From positions 1-64,000 of the forward strand of contig JBJXFF010000114.1 in assembly GCA_046153945.1 (NCBI GenBank): a stretch of DNA of 64,000 bases, written 5' to 3'. Positions within the stretch are counted from its first letter, which is position 1; every line of letters starts with the position of its first letter. The position numbers and the translations under genes were made by a program. The DNA is from SXOA01 sp046153945 (GTDB lineage: Bacteria > Planctomycetota > Planctomycetia > Pirellulales > Pirellulaceae). Below the pieces are notes generated by a model. That model saw only the letters and a list, made by a program, of their open reading frames with translations, was not told where the DNA came from and searched no databases. Positions 1 through 9,076 of the stretch are shown piece by piece.

Positions 1-982
1 TGAGGCACTGCTTGGCAAAGTGGTCGCAGCGCTTGTCGCCGATGCCGTAGAGCTTGTGGATGTGCTCGGGCTCCTTGGTGATGTCGATGGCGTCGGGGGC
101 GGCGATTTGCATGCGGTAGGCGAGCTCAAAACTTTCGATGCGGGTGGCCAGTTCCTCCTCGTGCGGCGTTTTGGCCAGGGCGTGGCGGTTCAGCTTGGCC
201 AGCAGATCGAGCTGGGCCCGCTGCTGGGAGTCGTTCATGTCGGCGGGGCGATTGAGGTTGTCGATGGGGTCGCCGCTGGGGCGGAGCCAGGTCCCCTGAT
301 AGACGCTGGGGACGAAGCCGGCCCCCCAGTTCTGCGAATACCCCTTCGGCAGCCCGCGGCCGAGCGGATCGGTCATGGCGATGAAGGCGGGGAGGTTCGC
401 ACTCTCACTGCCGAGGCCGTACGTCACCCACGAGCCGACGCAGGGGAAGCCCATCCGCGTGGTGCCGGTGTTCATCATGAACAGGGCCGGGCTGTGGTTG
501 TTCGAGCCGGTGTAGCAGGAATACATGAAGGCCATGTCGTCGACATGTTCGGCCATTTTGGGAAAGATCTCGCTCACCCAGGCCCCGCACTTGCCATGCT
601 GGGCGAACTTGAACGGCGATTTCATTACTGGCCCGACGTTGCCCGTGAAAAAGCCCGTGTTCTTGTCGAACCCCTCCAGCGGCTTGCCGTCGAGCTTCTC
701 CAGCGTCGGCTTATAGTCCCAGGTATCCACCTGGCTCGGCCCGCCGTTCATGAAGAGCCAGATGACCGACTTGGCCTTGGCGGGGAAGTGGGCGACGCGC
801 GGGGCGAGGGGGTTGAGCTTGGGGTCGGAGGCCGACTTTCCCGTGTTGTTGGCGTCGGCCGCATTTGCCGAACTCGTCAGCAGCCCTTCTTCGGAGAGGA
901 GCGCGGCCAGGGCGAGCATTCCCGCGCCGCCTCCGGCACGGGAGAGGAGTTCGCGGCGAGAGAGGAGGGGATTTTGTGTCAT
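1..982 (-). CDS. DUF1501 family protein, C-terminus cut by window edge
   Basis: The visible 327 residues open with a twin-arginine signal (SRRELLSRAG, residues 8-17) and a hydrophobic Ala/Leu stretch, so export by Tat is likely. The following VIWLFMNGGPSQVDTWDYKP segment is the hallmark of the planctomycete DUF1501 family, which has an alkaline-phosphatase/sulfatase-like fold; no substrate is established. In this phylum DUF1501 genes usually lie directly downstream of a PSCyt1/PSD1 gene. That gene is present at 1555-4707 on the same strand, but a toxin-antitoxin pair sits between the two. The start is the ATG at 982. The C-terminal part is outside the window. Confidence 0.88.
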   Translation of the reverse strand, partial: MTQNPLLSRRELLSRAGGGAGMLALAALLSEEGLLTSSANAADANNTGKSASDPKLNPLAPRVAHFPAKAKSVIWLFMNGGPSQVDTWDYKPTLEKLDGKPLEGFDKNTGFFTGNVGPVMKSPFKFAQHGKCGAWVSEIFPKMAEHVDDMAFMYSCYTGSNNHSPALFMMNTGTTRMGFPCVGSWVTYGLGSESANLPAFIAMTDPLGRGLPKGYSQNWGAGFVPSVYQGTWLRPSGDPIDNLNRPADMNDSQQRAQLDLLAKLNRHALAKTPHEEELATRIESFELAYRMQIAAPDAIDITKEPEHIHKLYGIGDKRCDHFAKQCL

Positions 983-997
983 TGTGCTATCCGTTCA

Positions 998-1255
998 TTA
1001 GATTCCAAACGGCCGAACGTCTGTAATGATTACTTGGCGGAGACGTTCATCGATGCGATACCAAACTAATAGAGGAAACTTGAAAAGGACGCGGCGACCG
1101 CGGTCGCGAGACTCACCAGCTTCATGGGGAATTTTCCCAAGTTCCAGTTCAATTCGCGTCACCGTATTTCGCATTCCTTCTTGGTCGAGCGCAGCGTCGT
1201 GAATTCTCTGCAACTGCTCCAGCATGTCCGGACTCCAGTAAACTTCGTAGCTCAC
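998..1255 (-). CDS. RelE/ParE-like toxin of a type II toxin-antitoxin pair
   Basis: This 85-residue basic protein has the size and layout of RelE/ParE-family toxins: an N-terminal helical part (SPDMLEQLQRIHDAAL) and beta strands ending in FPLLVWYRIDERLRQVIITDV, which resembles the C-terminal 'v.Y.id....v.il.v' core. I chose the GTG at 1255 because it overlaps the stop of the upstream gene by four bases (GTGA), giving translational coupling. An open frame runs up to 1366 but lies inside the antitoxin gene. A catalytic residue set cannot be assigned by eye. RelE-type toxins cut mRNA in the ribosome, and ParE types poison gyrase. Confidence 0.6.
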   Translation of the reverse strand: MSYEVYWSPDMLEQLQRIHDAALDQEGMRNTVTRIELELGKIPHEAGESRDRGRRVLFKFPLLVWYRIDERLRQVIITDVRPFGI

Positions 1256-1521
1256 TTGCGATCCTTCAGACGAGAGAGCAGCTCTTTGGTCGTGATTCCA
1301 TCTCCTGCTGTTTCCCGCCGCTGCATTTCTTCTTCGGAGATTGTCGGCTTCACCGTACGCAACCACTCCCGGACGAGGGGAGAGTTCTCGTCAGGCTGGA
1401 ACTTGCCGAGAACGTTTCCTTTCTCGTCGCGAAAGACGAGAAAATCTGCCAGCCCGTTAAGCTTGGCAACCATGTCGCCATCAACCGTTACAAAGGTCAT
1501 AAGCTCCTCCTGCAATTTCAT
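1252..1521 (-). CDS. antitoxin partner of the RelE/ParE-like toxin
   Basis: An 89-residue acidic protein directly upstream of, and overlapping, the toxin gene. Residues 9-45 look like a small beta-rich DNA-binding N-terminus. The C-terminal half (ISEEEMQRRETAGDGITTKELLSRL) is a charged helix of the kind antitoxins use to wrap a toxin. The gene order and four-base overlap are typical of autoregulated type II modules. I do not recognise the family with certainty; the role is inferred from context and size. Confidence 0.5.
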   Translation of the reverse strand: MKLQEELMTFVTVDGDMVAKLNGLADFLVFRDEKGNVLGKFQPDENSPLVREWLRTVKPTISEEEMQRRETAGDGITTKELLSRLKDRK

Positions 1522-1554
1522 TCGGTCAAAATCTCTGAGAGCCGTTGTCCCTCA

Positions 1555-4500
1555 TCATTCTACATACACAAACTCATTCAGCCCAAACAGCACCTGGCAA
1601 AAGTCGGCGAGAGCCAGCTCTTTGGCCTGGGCCTGCTTGTCCGGCACACTCATATACGACTTCCGCTGGGCTTCGAGGAAGGCGAGTGCATCCGCCAGCT
1701 CGCCATCGTCCGGCTGGCGGCTGGTGGCGGTGAGGTAGCCTTGTTTGACGGCTTCGGCTGCGGACTTGTCATAGAGCGGCAGCAGCTTCTTGGCGAAGTT
1801 GTGGGCATAGAGGCGGACCTGGGGGTTGTTCATGAACATCAGGGCTTGTGGGGCGATGGTGGTGCTGGGACGTCCGCCGACGGAGACGAGCGGCTCCGGC
1901 TGGTCGAAGAGCTGCATCATGGGGATGAGCTTGCTCCGCTTGATCATGAAGTAGATGCTGCGGCGCTTGTGGGTTTCTTCGAGCGAGCCGGGGCCAAACA
2001 TCGTGGCATCGAGCGTGCAGCTAACGGCCAGCAGGTTGTCGCGAACGATCTCCGCCTCCATCCGCCGCGGCGTGTGCCGCCATAGCCAGGTGTTCTCGGG
2101 GTCGGTCTTGGCATCCGCCTCATCAAACTGGCTCGACTGCATATACGTGCTCGTCAGCATGAGCTGCTTGTGCATGGCCTTGAGCTTCCAGCCGCTTTGG
2201 ATCAGCTCGGTGGCCAGATAGTCGAGCAGTTCCGAATGCGTCGGCCGCTCACCTTGCACGCCGAAGTCGTTGGGAGTGCCCACGATGCCGCGGCCAAAAT
2301 GATGCTGCCAGAGGCGGTTCGCCATGACGCGGGCCAGCAAGTGGCCGGCCCCTTGCTCCGTGTCCGTGATCCAATTCGCCATCGACAATCGGCGAAAGCT
2401 GGTTTTGGCTCCCGCTGGCGGCGTGACGATCCACTTCTTCTCCTTCTCCGCCGCAGTCATCAGAACCTGCGGGAAGCTTTGCAGGGCGACCCCCATCTTC
2501 TGGTCGGTGTCCCCCCGCTTGAGGAAATGGGTTTCATTGAGAAAGTCCCCGCCTTGCGTGTGATGGCGGATCGGGGTGACGCCTTCGCTGCAAACCATCA
2601 CCTGCGTCATCAGCGGCTTGGGGGCTTTGGCCAGATGGTCTTGCACGGGTTTGTTGAGCTTCTGCCAATCGGGGTCGAGTGTGGCGTACCACTTGAGGAG
2701 AGCGGTCGACTGTTCGGCGGTCCGCTTGTCGGTGGGCGAATCGAGCACGGCAGCAACATTCGCGGGAATGCCCCCGGCATCGAGCGTCAACGGCTTGGGG
2801 GTCGTCGTGACGGAAAGTCGCGGGCGGCCGATGTTGTGCTTGTTATTGCCGTTGAATTCGAGCGTGAACGTGAGCGTGACGCCGCCTTCGGCTCCGAGTT
2901 CCTCCGCCGTTTCAAAGACAGCCGCATGGTCCTTGCCAAAATGCGGATCGACCGCCCAGCCGGACTTTTTGTCCTCATCGATGGCGAACTTGATGAACAG
3001 GTTCGGCTGCTCGAAGGTAGCCTGCGGATTCTGCAGCTTGACGGTTTTTTCATCGCCGCCGGAGTTTGGCTTTACCTTCACAATCAAGTTAGTCAGGTCG
3101 ATGTTGCCGTTGTCCGCGCGGCCCGGGCCACCTTTCACGAAAGACGGATGAGCCAGCGCTTCCAGCCGAATGCCGGTGATGCCGCGGAGGCTGGTCTTGG
3201 CGGTGAACGTGTAGGTATCGAAGTCAGGATTCTTTTCACTCGCCAGAATCGAGCCATCCGGCTGTTTGGTCAAAGTCGCGCCTCCGGCGGATTTCATTTC
3301 GGCAACGTCGAGAATCACCCACTTGTTTTTGGCGCGGTATTCCGCGGCCTTAGCCTTCTCCCACTCAGCAAGGCGCGCTGGAAGTTGCTCTTTCTCAAAC
3401 CGGGCAAGTGCTTCCGTCAGCGGTGCGTGCTCCTTATCCCAAACTGCTTTGGCCGCCAGGTACGGCGCGGGGTCCATGTTGATTTCGAGATTGCTGCGGA
3501 CGGTCGTGGTGAACGTGGAGACGAAGCGGTAATAGTCGGCCTGCGGAATCGGATCGAACTTATGGTCGTGGCACCTCGCACAGCCGATAGAGAATCCGAG
3601 CATGGCGTTGCTGGTCGTTGCCGCCATGTCGTCGATGGCGTCGTAGCGGGATCGCTCGACTTCATTCGCGGTGATTTGCGTCGGGAAAACGCCCGCTCCC
3701 AAAAAGCCGGTGGCCATCATCGCCAGTGGGTTCTCCGGAGCGATTTCATCCCCCGCCAGTTGCCAGCGAACAAACTGGTTGTACGGCATGTCCTGGTTCA
3801 GGGCCTTGATGACGAAGTCGCGAAAGTGAAACGCATAAGGCCGGTCATAATCCTGCTCAAAGCCGTGGCTTTCGGCGAAGCGAGCGGCATCGAGCCAGTG
3901 GCGGCCCCAGCGCTCGCCGTAGTGAGGATTTTCCAGCAGCTTGTCGAGAAGTTTGGGGTACGCCTGCGGGTCTTTGTCGTTGACAAAGGCTTCAACGTCT
4001 TCCGGCTTCGGCGGTAAGCCAACGAGGTCGAAGTAAGCCCGGCGGATAAGCACTCGTTTCTCCGCGGGGCCGCTCGGAGTCAGCCTCTTCTCTTCCAGCT
4101 TGGCGAGCACAAAGGCGTCAATCGGACCGCGAACCCAGGCGGCGTTCTTCACTGACGGCGGATTGTGACGGACGAGGGGCTGGAAGGACCAGAACTTGCG
4201 GGCGTCGTCTTTGATGACGGTGTTGGTCCAGCGGTCGGGGTCGCGGGGATTGGGAACCAGCGGTGCATCATAAGGAGCGCCCAGGTCGATCCACTTGGCG
4301 ACGGCGGCGATCTGATCCTCGGGGAGCTTCTCGGCTCCATCGGGCATTTTGGGGTCTTCTTTGTGGGCGATGAACCGCCACATGTTGCTGTCGCGGGATT
4401 TGCCGGCGACGACGGCCGGTCCCTTGGAGCCGCCACGAAGCAGTCCTTTTCGCGTAGCCAAATCCAGTCCCGACTCCACTTCCATGCCGCCGTGGCATTC

Positions 4501-4707
4501 CACGCAGCTCTTGACGAGAATCTGGCGGACTTTCCCCTTAAAGAGGTCCAGCCCTTCCTTCATTTTCTCCGCGTGAGCGGGGTCGAACTCCATCTTGGGA
4601 TCGGGCTTAGCTTCGTCGGCCAGGGTGGGCACGGCGTAAGCCGAAAGAGCCGTGGCCAGAAGGAGTAGCCACGGATGAAACACGGAGGGAACACGGATGA
4701 AGTGCAT
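1555..4707 (-). CDS. PSCyt1/PSD1 (DUF1549-DUF1553) planctomycete cytochrome protein
   Basis: A 1050-residue exported protein. A signal peptide (residues 1-30) is followed by one c-type heme site, CVECH at residues 68-72, in the Planctomycete cytochrome C context (CHGG...SGLDL). Next come a DUF1549-like region (around 175-380, with FVLAKLEEKRL and GERWGRHWLDAARF) and, after a beta-sandwich insert, a DUF1553 region (around 770-1030, with ANRLWQHHFGRGIVGTPNDFG). These proteins are periplasmic or anammox/paryphoplasm-type, are almost unique to Planctomycetota, and are usually paired with DUF1501. Their biochemical role is not established; carbohydrate or sulfate-ester catabolism is often suggested. 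Confidence 0.93.
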   Translation of the reverse strand: MHFIRVPSVFHPWLLLLATALSAYAVPTLADEAKPDPKMEFDPAHAEKMKEGLDLFKGKVRQILVKSCVECHGGMEVESGLDLATRKGLLRGGSKGPAVVAGKSRDSNMWRFIAHKEDPKMPDGAEKLPEDQIAAVAKWIDLGAPYDAPLVPNPRDPDRWTNTVIKDDARKFWSFQPLVRHNPPSVKNAAWVRGPIDAFVLAKLEEKRLTPSGPAEKRVLIRRAYFDLVGLPPKPEDVEAFVNDKDPQAYPKLLDKLLENPHYGERWGRHWLDAARFAESHGFEQDYDRPYAFHFRDFVIKALNQDMPYNQFVRWQLAGDEIAPENPLAMMATGFLGAGVFPTQITANEVERSRYDAIDDMAATTSNAMLGFSIGCARCHDHKFDPIPQADYYRFVSTFTTTVRSNLEINMDPAPYLAAKAVWDKEHAPLTEALARFEKEQLPARLAEWEKAKAAEYRAKNKWVILDVAEMKSAGGATLTKQPDGSILASEKNPDFDTYTFTAKTSLRGITGIRLEALAHPSFVKGGPGRADNGNIDLTNLIVKVKPNSGGDEKTVKLQNPQATFEQPNLFIKFAIDEDKKSGWAVDPHFGKDHAAVFETAEELGAEGGVTLTFTLEFNGNNKHNIGRPRLSVTTTPKPLTLDAGGIPANVAAVLDSPTDKRTAEQSTALLKWYATLDPDWQKLNKPVQDHLAKAPKPLMTQVMVCSEGVTPIRHHTQGGDFLNETHFLKRGDTDQKMGVALQSFPQVLMTAAEKEKKWIVTPPAGAKTSFRRLSMANWITDTEQGAGHLLARVMANRLWQHHFGRGIVGTPNDFGVQGERPTHSELLDYLATELIQSGWKLKAMHKQLMLTSTYMQSSQFDEADAKTDPENTWLWRHTPRRMEAEIVRDNLLAVSCTLDATMFGPGSLEETHKRRSIYFMIKRSKLIPMMQLFDQPEPLVSVGGRPSTTIAPQALMFMNNPQVRLYAHNFAKKLLPLYDKSAAEAVKQGYLTATSRQPDDGELADALAFLEAQRKSYMSVPDKQAQAKELALADFCQVLFGLNEFVYVE

Positions 4708-4847
4708 AGGATCAGCGGCGGGATTTGGGCGGTAAGGAAATACAAGTACTTGGCACTCACCATTCTACCCCCTCGCGCCATAGTCGCAATCTTCCGGCCG
4801 CTGCGGTACGCTAACGACGTTTGTAAATGGGTCACGGAGTGTGCGGA

Positions 4848-5702
4848 ATGTCGGTCCACGTCACCTGCGAAAATTGCGGCTATCGGTACAAACTCAAGGA
4901 CGAGTTGGCAGGCCGTAAAGTCAAGTGCAAGATCTGCAAAGCAACATTTGTCGTGCCCGTTGGGGTCCAACTCCCCCCCGATCTAGATGCGTCGCCAGCC
5001 GGTGCTCCCATCTATCGCCATGCGGAGCGAACCAGCGACTTCGAGTTGGCCATCGGCGATGGGCAAAACATCGAGCTCATCTCCGACCACATCCAGCGGC
5101 ATATTGGCACTGTTGAGATGGTCTTTCACGAGATCATCTCCGACCTAATTCACATTGACGTCCACTGGGTCAAGCCGACAAAGGATAAGCCATATCACAC
5201 ACTAATCACCAGTGGCATGAGTGACCGGCCGATGACGGTCCCCAGTGGCGCAGAGGAGTTCCGCTTTAGCGAGGTAATGATCTCGCTCCCTCCGGATTGG
5301 CCGCTGGATATGGATTCGTTCAAAAACGAGCGGCATTACTGGCCCGTTCGGTGGCTGAAAATGTTGGCCCGCTTTCCACACGAGTACGACAGTTGGCTAT
5401 GTTTCGGGCACACACTCCCCAGCGATGACCCGCCACGGCCGTATGCTGATAACACGCGTCTGTGCTGTGCATTGCTCCTGGGCCCGCTGCTAACCGGCGA
5501 GGAGTCGTGGACGCTCAAGGTCGGACCGGACAAGACGATCCGCTTTTTGTCGTTTGTGCCGATCTATCCCGAGGAACTGGAACTGAAGCTGAACAAGGGG
5601 CTTGACCAGCTTTTGGAGCGGTTTGAAAAGCACCGGATCACCGAACTGCTCGACGTGCAGCGGATAAATGTTTGCGCGAAGAAGAAGGGCTGGTGGTCGT
5701 AG
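4848..5702 (+). CDS. zinc-ribbon protein with C-terminal SUFU-like domain
   Basis: The N-terminus carries a CxxC...CxxC zinc ribbon (CENCGYRYKLKDELAGRKVK, then CKICK) of the MJ0042 type common in Planctomycetota. From about residue 45 the protein matches the bacterial suppressor-of-fused (SUFU) domain, with IGTVEMVFHEI, HIDVHWVKPTKDKPYHTLIT, SGMSDRPM and a PYADNT-type loop. Bacterial SUFU domains are generally seen as immunity or protein-binding modules. I favour the ATG at 4848, seven residues before the first zinc cysteine; an in-frame ATG at 4827 is the alternative. The gene is monocistronic and diverges from the PSCyt1 gene. Confidence 0.75.
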   Translation: MSVHVTCENCGYRYKLKDELAGRKVKCKICKATFVVPVGVQLPPDLDASPAGAPIYRHAERTSDFELAIGDGQNIELISDHIQRHIGTVEMVFHEIISDLIHIDVHWVKPTKDKPYHTLITSGMSDRPMTVPSGAEEFRFSEVMISLPPDWPLDMDSFKNERHYWPVRWLKMLARFPHEYDSWLCFGHTLPSDDPPRPYADNTRLCCALLLGPLLTGEESWTLKVGPDKTIRFLSFVPIYPEELELKLNKGLDQLLERFEKHRITELLDVQRINVCAKKKGWWS

Positions 5703-5817
5703 GACAAGCTGGCAACAGCTAAATGTTGCGAATTGTGGCGAGTTGCTTGCAGGACGGGTACGGGCGCGGCAAGATATCTGGCGATTCGTCAATTCTCTCA
5801 TTGCCAGGAATCTCGCC

Positions 5818-8244
5818 ATGAATCGCCTCTTCCCTCTCGCCGCACTATCGCTCTTGGTTGCCGCCAACATCAGCCTGTCCGCGGAATCCCTCCCCGTCAT
5901 CAAAAACGTCGAGGCCCAGCCCTTCAAGGCGTCGGCCAAGCGAATTGCGGATGCTCTGGAAATCGTCGGCGAGCCGCTGAAGAAAGAGGAGAAGGAGGCT
6001 CTCGGCAAGGCACTGGAGCTGAAGGACGACACGGAGTCCGTCGTTGCCATCCAGAAGGTGCTCGACGCCCGCTGCCTGGCCGGCGTGAACATCAATCCCG
6101 AAAGCCGCGTGAAAGTGGCTCGCGGAGCGGCGGCGGGGGAACTCGTGCAGCAGGGTTGGCGAGTGTTTCTGGTGAAGGTTCACAACGAAGGAGGCGTGAC
6201 CGCGAGATTGCGAGCCGGCAGCCCGAATGCCGCTCCACTTTATCAGCGCTCCACCAGCAGCCCCTCTCCAAAGCCTTCCGTCAAACTCACCGACGTCCCC
6301 GACCGCTGGCTCGACCTGCAAACCTACGATGCCCAGCCGCTCAACCCCTCCCTTTCCGGTTTGCTACTGGAATACCGCATCCTGCAACTCTATAGCCGTG
6401 ATGCGGGAAAGCGCGAGGCGAAAATCAGTTTTGACGTGGGCCAGGGAACGCAGGACCTCGGCTTTCGAAATGAAGTCAGTGTGCTGTTTGAGTGTGCGCC
6501 GGCTGTGAGAGTCAAACTGACCGTGCTCGACGACGATGGCACGCCGACAACGGGGCAGTTCGTCATTCGCGACTCGCAAGGGCGCGTGTACCCAGCCCGC
6601 TCTCGCCGGCTGGCTCCGGACCTCTTCTTCCACGATCAGATCTACCGCCACAGCGGCGAATACGTCCTCTTGCCGCCGGGACCGTACGAAGTGACTTACA
6701 CGCGCGGGCCGGAATACGTCATCGCCAAGAAGACCATCACCGTTCCCGCCGACAAGGAACACACCGAGTCGTTCCGCCTGAAACGCTGGATCAAACTCGC
6801 CGATCGCGGCTGGTACAGCGGCGATCACCACGTCCATGCCGCCGGCTGCGCCCACTATGAAGCCCCGACCGAGGGAATTACTCCGCAAGACATGATGCTC
6901 CACATTCTCGGTGAAGACCTCAACATCGGCTGCGTCCTCTCGTGGGGGCCCTGCTGGTATCACCAGAAAGAATTCTTTGAGGGTGCCGTCCATAAACTTT
7001 CGACCAAAGACTATGTCATGCGGTACGACGTCGAAGTCAGCGGCTTTCCCAGTCAGCACGCCGGGCATCTCTGCCTGCTGCGGCTCAAGGAAGACGACTA
7101 CGAGTATCCCAAGGAAGCCGAATTCGATTGGTCGTTCGCCGGCCAGAACGGACATTTCAAGGGAACCAAGACGACCTTTCTCGGTGAGTGGCCGACCTGG
7201 GACTTGCCGATTCTCAAGTGGGGCAAGGAGCAAGGGGGCGTCGTCGGCTTCTCGCACAGCGGCTGGGGGCTGGAGTTGCCGGATTATGGTCCCGGCGGCC
7301 AGCGAGTGCCCACTCGCTCCGGCCGCGCCGCCGATAAGCTGCCCGACTATGCCATGCCGCCGTTCAACGGCATCGGAGCCAATGAGTACGTCGTCGATGT
7401 CGTCCACGACGTCTGCGACTTCATCTCCTCCGTCGATACTCCCAGCGTCTGGGAACTCAACGCCTGGTATCACACCCTCAACTGCGGCTACCAGTGCCGG
7501 ATCAGTGGCGAGACCGATTTCCCCTGCATCTACGGCGACCGGGTCGGCCTCGGCCGCATCTACGTCAAGCTCGACCCCAAGCAGCAGAAGCAACAACTCA
7601 GCTTCGACGACTGGGTCCTCGGCCTGAAGGACGGCCGCAGCTACTGCTGCGACGGGCTGTCGCACCTCGCGGACTTCTCCGTCAACGGCCTCGGCGTCGG
7701 CGAAAAAGCCAAGGATGGCCGCGTCAGCACGCTCGGCATCAAGTCGGGCGAAAAGCTGACCGTGAAGGTCAACTCCGCCGCCCTCCTCACCGAAGACCCC
7801 AACGACCCGCAATCGAAAAACATCCGCAGCCAGCGCCTCGACGCCAAGCCCTACTGGCACGTCGAACGGGCCCGCATCGAGGGCAGCCGAAAGGTGCCGG
7901 TGGAGCTCGTGGTCAACGGCCACGCGGTCGCCCGGCAGGAAATCGCCGCGGACGGCAGCATCCAGGACCTGACGTTCGACTACAAGCCGGAATTCTCGAG
8001 CTGGGTCGCCCTCCGCATCTTCCCCGCCTGCCACACCAACCCGGTCTTCGTCGAAGTGGACGGCAAGCCGATCCGGGCCAGCAAAAAGTCCGCCCAGTGG
8101 TGCAAAGAAGCCGTCTCTGTCTGCTGGCAGCAGAAGGTGAAGGGAACTCGCGAGAGCGAAAAGGAGGCCGCCAAAGCCGCCTACGACGTCGCGAGCAAGG
8201 CGTATGCGAAGATTCTGGAGGACGCGCAGGAAGATAGGAAGTGA
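5818..8244 (+). CDS. secreted CehA/McbA-family PHP-type metallohydrolase
   Basis: An 808-residue exported protein with a clear signal peptide (MNRLFPLAALSLLVAANISL). After an N-terminal region without a recognised domain and a beta-sandwich carboxypeptidase-regulatory-like segment (around 230-320), the PHP domain begins with GDHHVHAAGCAHYE; the HxH pair is the first metal-binding motif of the superfamily. Further conserved pieces are the SWGPCWYH, GFSHSGWG and NEYVVDVVHD stretches. CehA/McbA enzymes hydrolyse esters such as carbaryl, but planctomycete homologues are uncharacterised. The ATG at 5818 is chosen because the signal peptide starts there; the frame is open 50 codons further upstream without such a signal. 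Confidence 0.8.
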   Translation: MNRLFPLAALSLLVAANISLSAESLPVIKNVEAQPFKASAKRIADALEIVGEPLKKEEKEALGKALELKDDTESVVAIQKVLDARCLAGVNINPESRVKVARGAAAGELVQQGWRVFLVKVHNEGGVTARLRAGSPNAAPLYQRSTSSPSPKPSVKLTDVPDRWLDLQTYDAQPLNPSLSGLLLEYRILQLYSRDAGKREAKISFDVGQGTQDLGFRNEVSVLFECAPAVRVKLTVLDDDGTPTTGQFVIRDSQGRVYPARSRRLAPDLFFHDQIYRHSGEYVLLPPGPYEVTYTRGPEYVIAKKTITVPADKEHTESFRLKRWIKLADRGWYSGDHHVHAAGCAHYEAPTEGITPQDMMLHILGEDLNIGCVLSWGPCWYHQKEFFEGAVHKLSTKDYVMRYDVEVSGFPSQHAGHLCLLRLKEDDYEYPKEAEFDWSFAGQNGHFKGTKTTFLGEWPTWDLPILKWGKEQGGVVGFSHSGWGLELPDYGPGGQRVPTRSGRAADKLPDYAMPPFNGIGANEYVVDVVHDVCDFISSVDTPSVWELNAWYHTLNCGYQCRISGETDFPCIYGDRVGLGRIYVKLDPKQQKQQLSFDDWVLGLKDGRSYCCDGLSHLADFSVNGLGVGEKAKDGRVSTLGIKSGEKLTVKVNSAALLTEDPNDPQSKNIRSQRLDAKPYWHVERARIEGSRKVPVELVVNGHAVARQEIAADGSIQDLTFDYKPEFSSWVALRIFPACHTNPVFVEVDGKPIRASKKSAQWCKEAVSVCWQQKVKGTRESEKEAAKAAYDVASKAYAKILEDAQEDRK

Positions 8245-8266
8245 GACTTTGGGGAGAAATGTCGGG

Positions 8267-8863
8267 TCACGTTTTGGAAGAAGTAGTGAGCAGCCGCCCT
8301 TGGCACCGGACATCCAAGTTCGGTTCAATACCCGAGACAAACTCGAAGTCCCTCTTTTCCGTGCTGAACTTACCGGTCATTTGTGACGGATAGTCCTTGC
8401 CAACTTGCCGAAAGAGGTCAATGACCTGGTTGATTGTAAGTTGCAGCAGGCTGACATGTCGCTGCCGGTCCGAAGCGAACAAAATACCAACTAGCCGCTG
8501 TCGATCATCGAGCAGTGGCATGAAGACGTAGCTATGCACTACCTGATGGCAGAGAAATAAGACGTCCCGGTTCTCGGCATTCGGCGAGTCAAGATGGTAC
8601 AACTCGTCGATGCGGTTCCAGTTCATGAGGGTGACATCCTTTCCCCGACAACGATACGAGGAAATGGGAAGCCGCTGCTTGAATGTCGCGTCAGAAAGCT
8701 TACAAGCTTCGACCAGTTTTCGGATGGAATAAAAACCCAACATTACGGTCTGTTCTAATCGGGCCAGCGAAAGCTCTGACCAACCTTTTCGATACTTCCG
8801 GCGACTAAGATACGTCGCCCGTTCCAGTAAATCGTCCTTCCAGTACGCTGAGTCCCAAATCAT
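8267..8863 (-). CDS. hypothetical soluble protein
   Basis: A 198-residue protein without signal peptide or membrane segment, rich in aromatic and charged residues. The N-terminal third is helical (YWKDDLLERATYLSRRKYRK). The middle and C-terminal parts resemble alternating strands and helices (HQVVHSYVFMPLLDDRQRLVGILFASD). I do not recognise the family. It converges with the CehA-like gene (22 bp between stops) and lies 213 bp downstream of the ATPase/TOPRIM pair on the same strand, so it could be an accessory of that module. Confidence 0.6.
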   Translation of the reverse strand: MIWDSAYWKDDLLERATYLSRRKYRKGWSELSLARLEQTVMLGFYSIRKLVEACKLSDATFKQRLPISSYRCRGKDVTLMNWNRIDELYHLDSPNAENRDVLFLCHQVVHSYVFMPLLDDRQRLVGILFASDRQRHVSLLQLTINQVIDLFRQVGKDYPSQMTGKFSTEKRDFEFVSGIEPNLDVRCQGRLLTTSSKT

Positions 8864-9076
8864 AGCTGCGTTGCCTTCGATGCGAATAAGATTTCCCGTA
8901 ACGCGACAAGGGTGTTGCGGCCCCGGAAAGCATTTTCATAAGAACTAAGCCGCTCCAATCACAAGGGGAGCGTTTTTGGGGCCGCGTGGTTCACCAAATC
9001 CGTAGCGTGTCGCTACCCGCCTTCAGATTCAACTCCACATTACAGCGCCAACGGGCCAAACTGTCCGACATTGAAT

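Noticed and set aside
2170..4017. 615-codon open frame on the plus strand
   Set aside because: It lies antisense within the PSCyt1 gene, has biased Arg/Val/Gly composition and no recognisable motif; long antisense frames are expected in GC-rich DNA.
6364..8340. 658-codon open frame on the minus strand
   Set aside because: Antisense to the CehA-like gene, which has clear catalytic motifs and a signal peptide.
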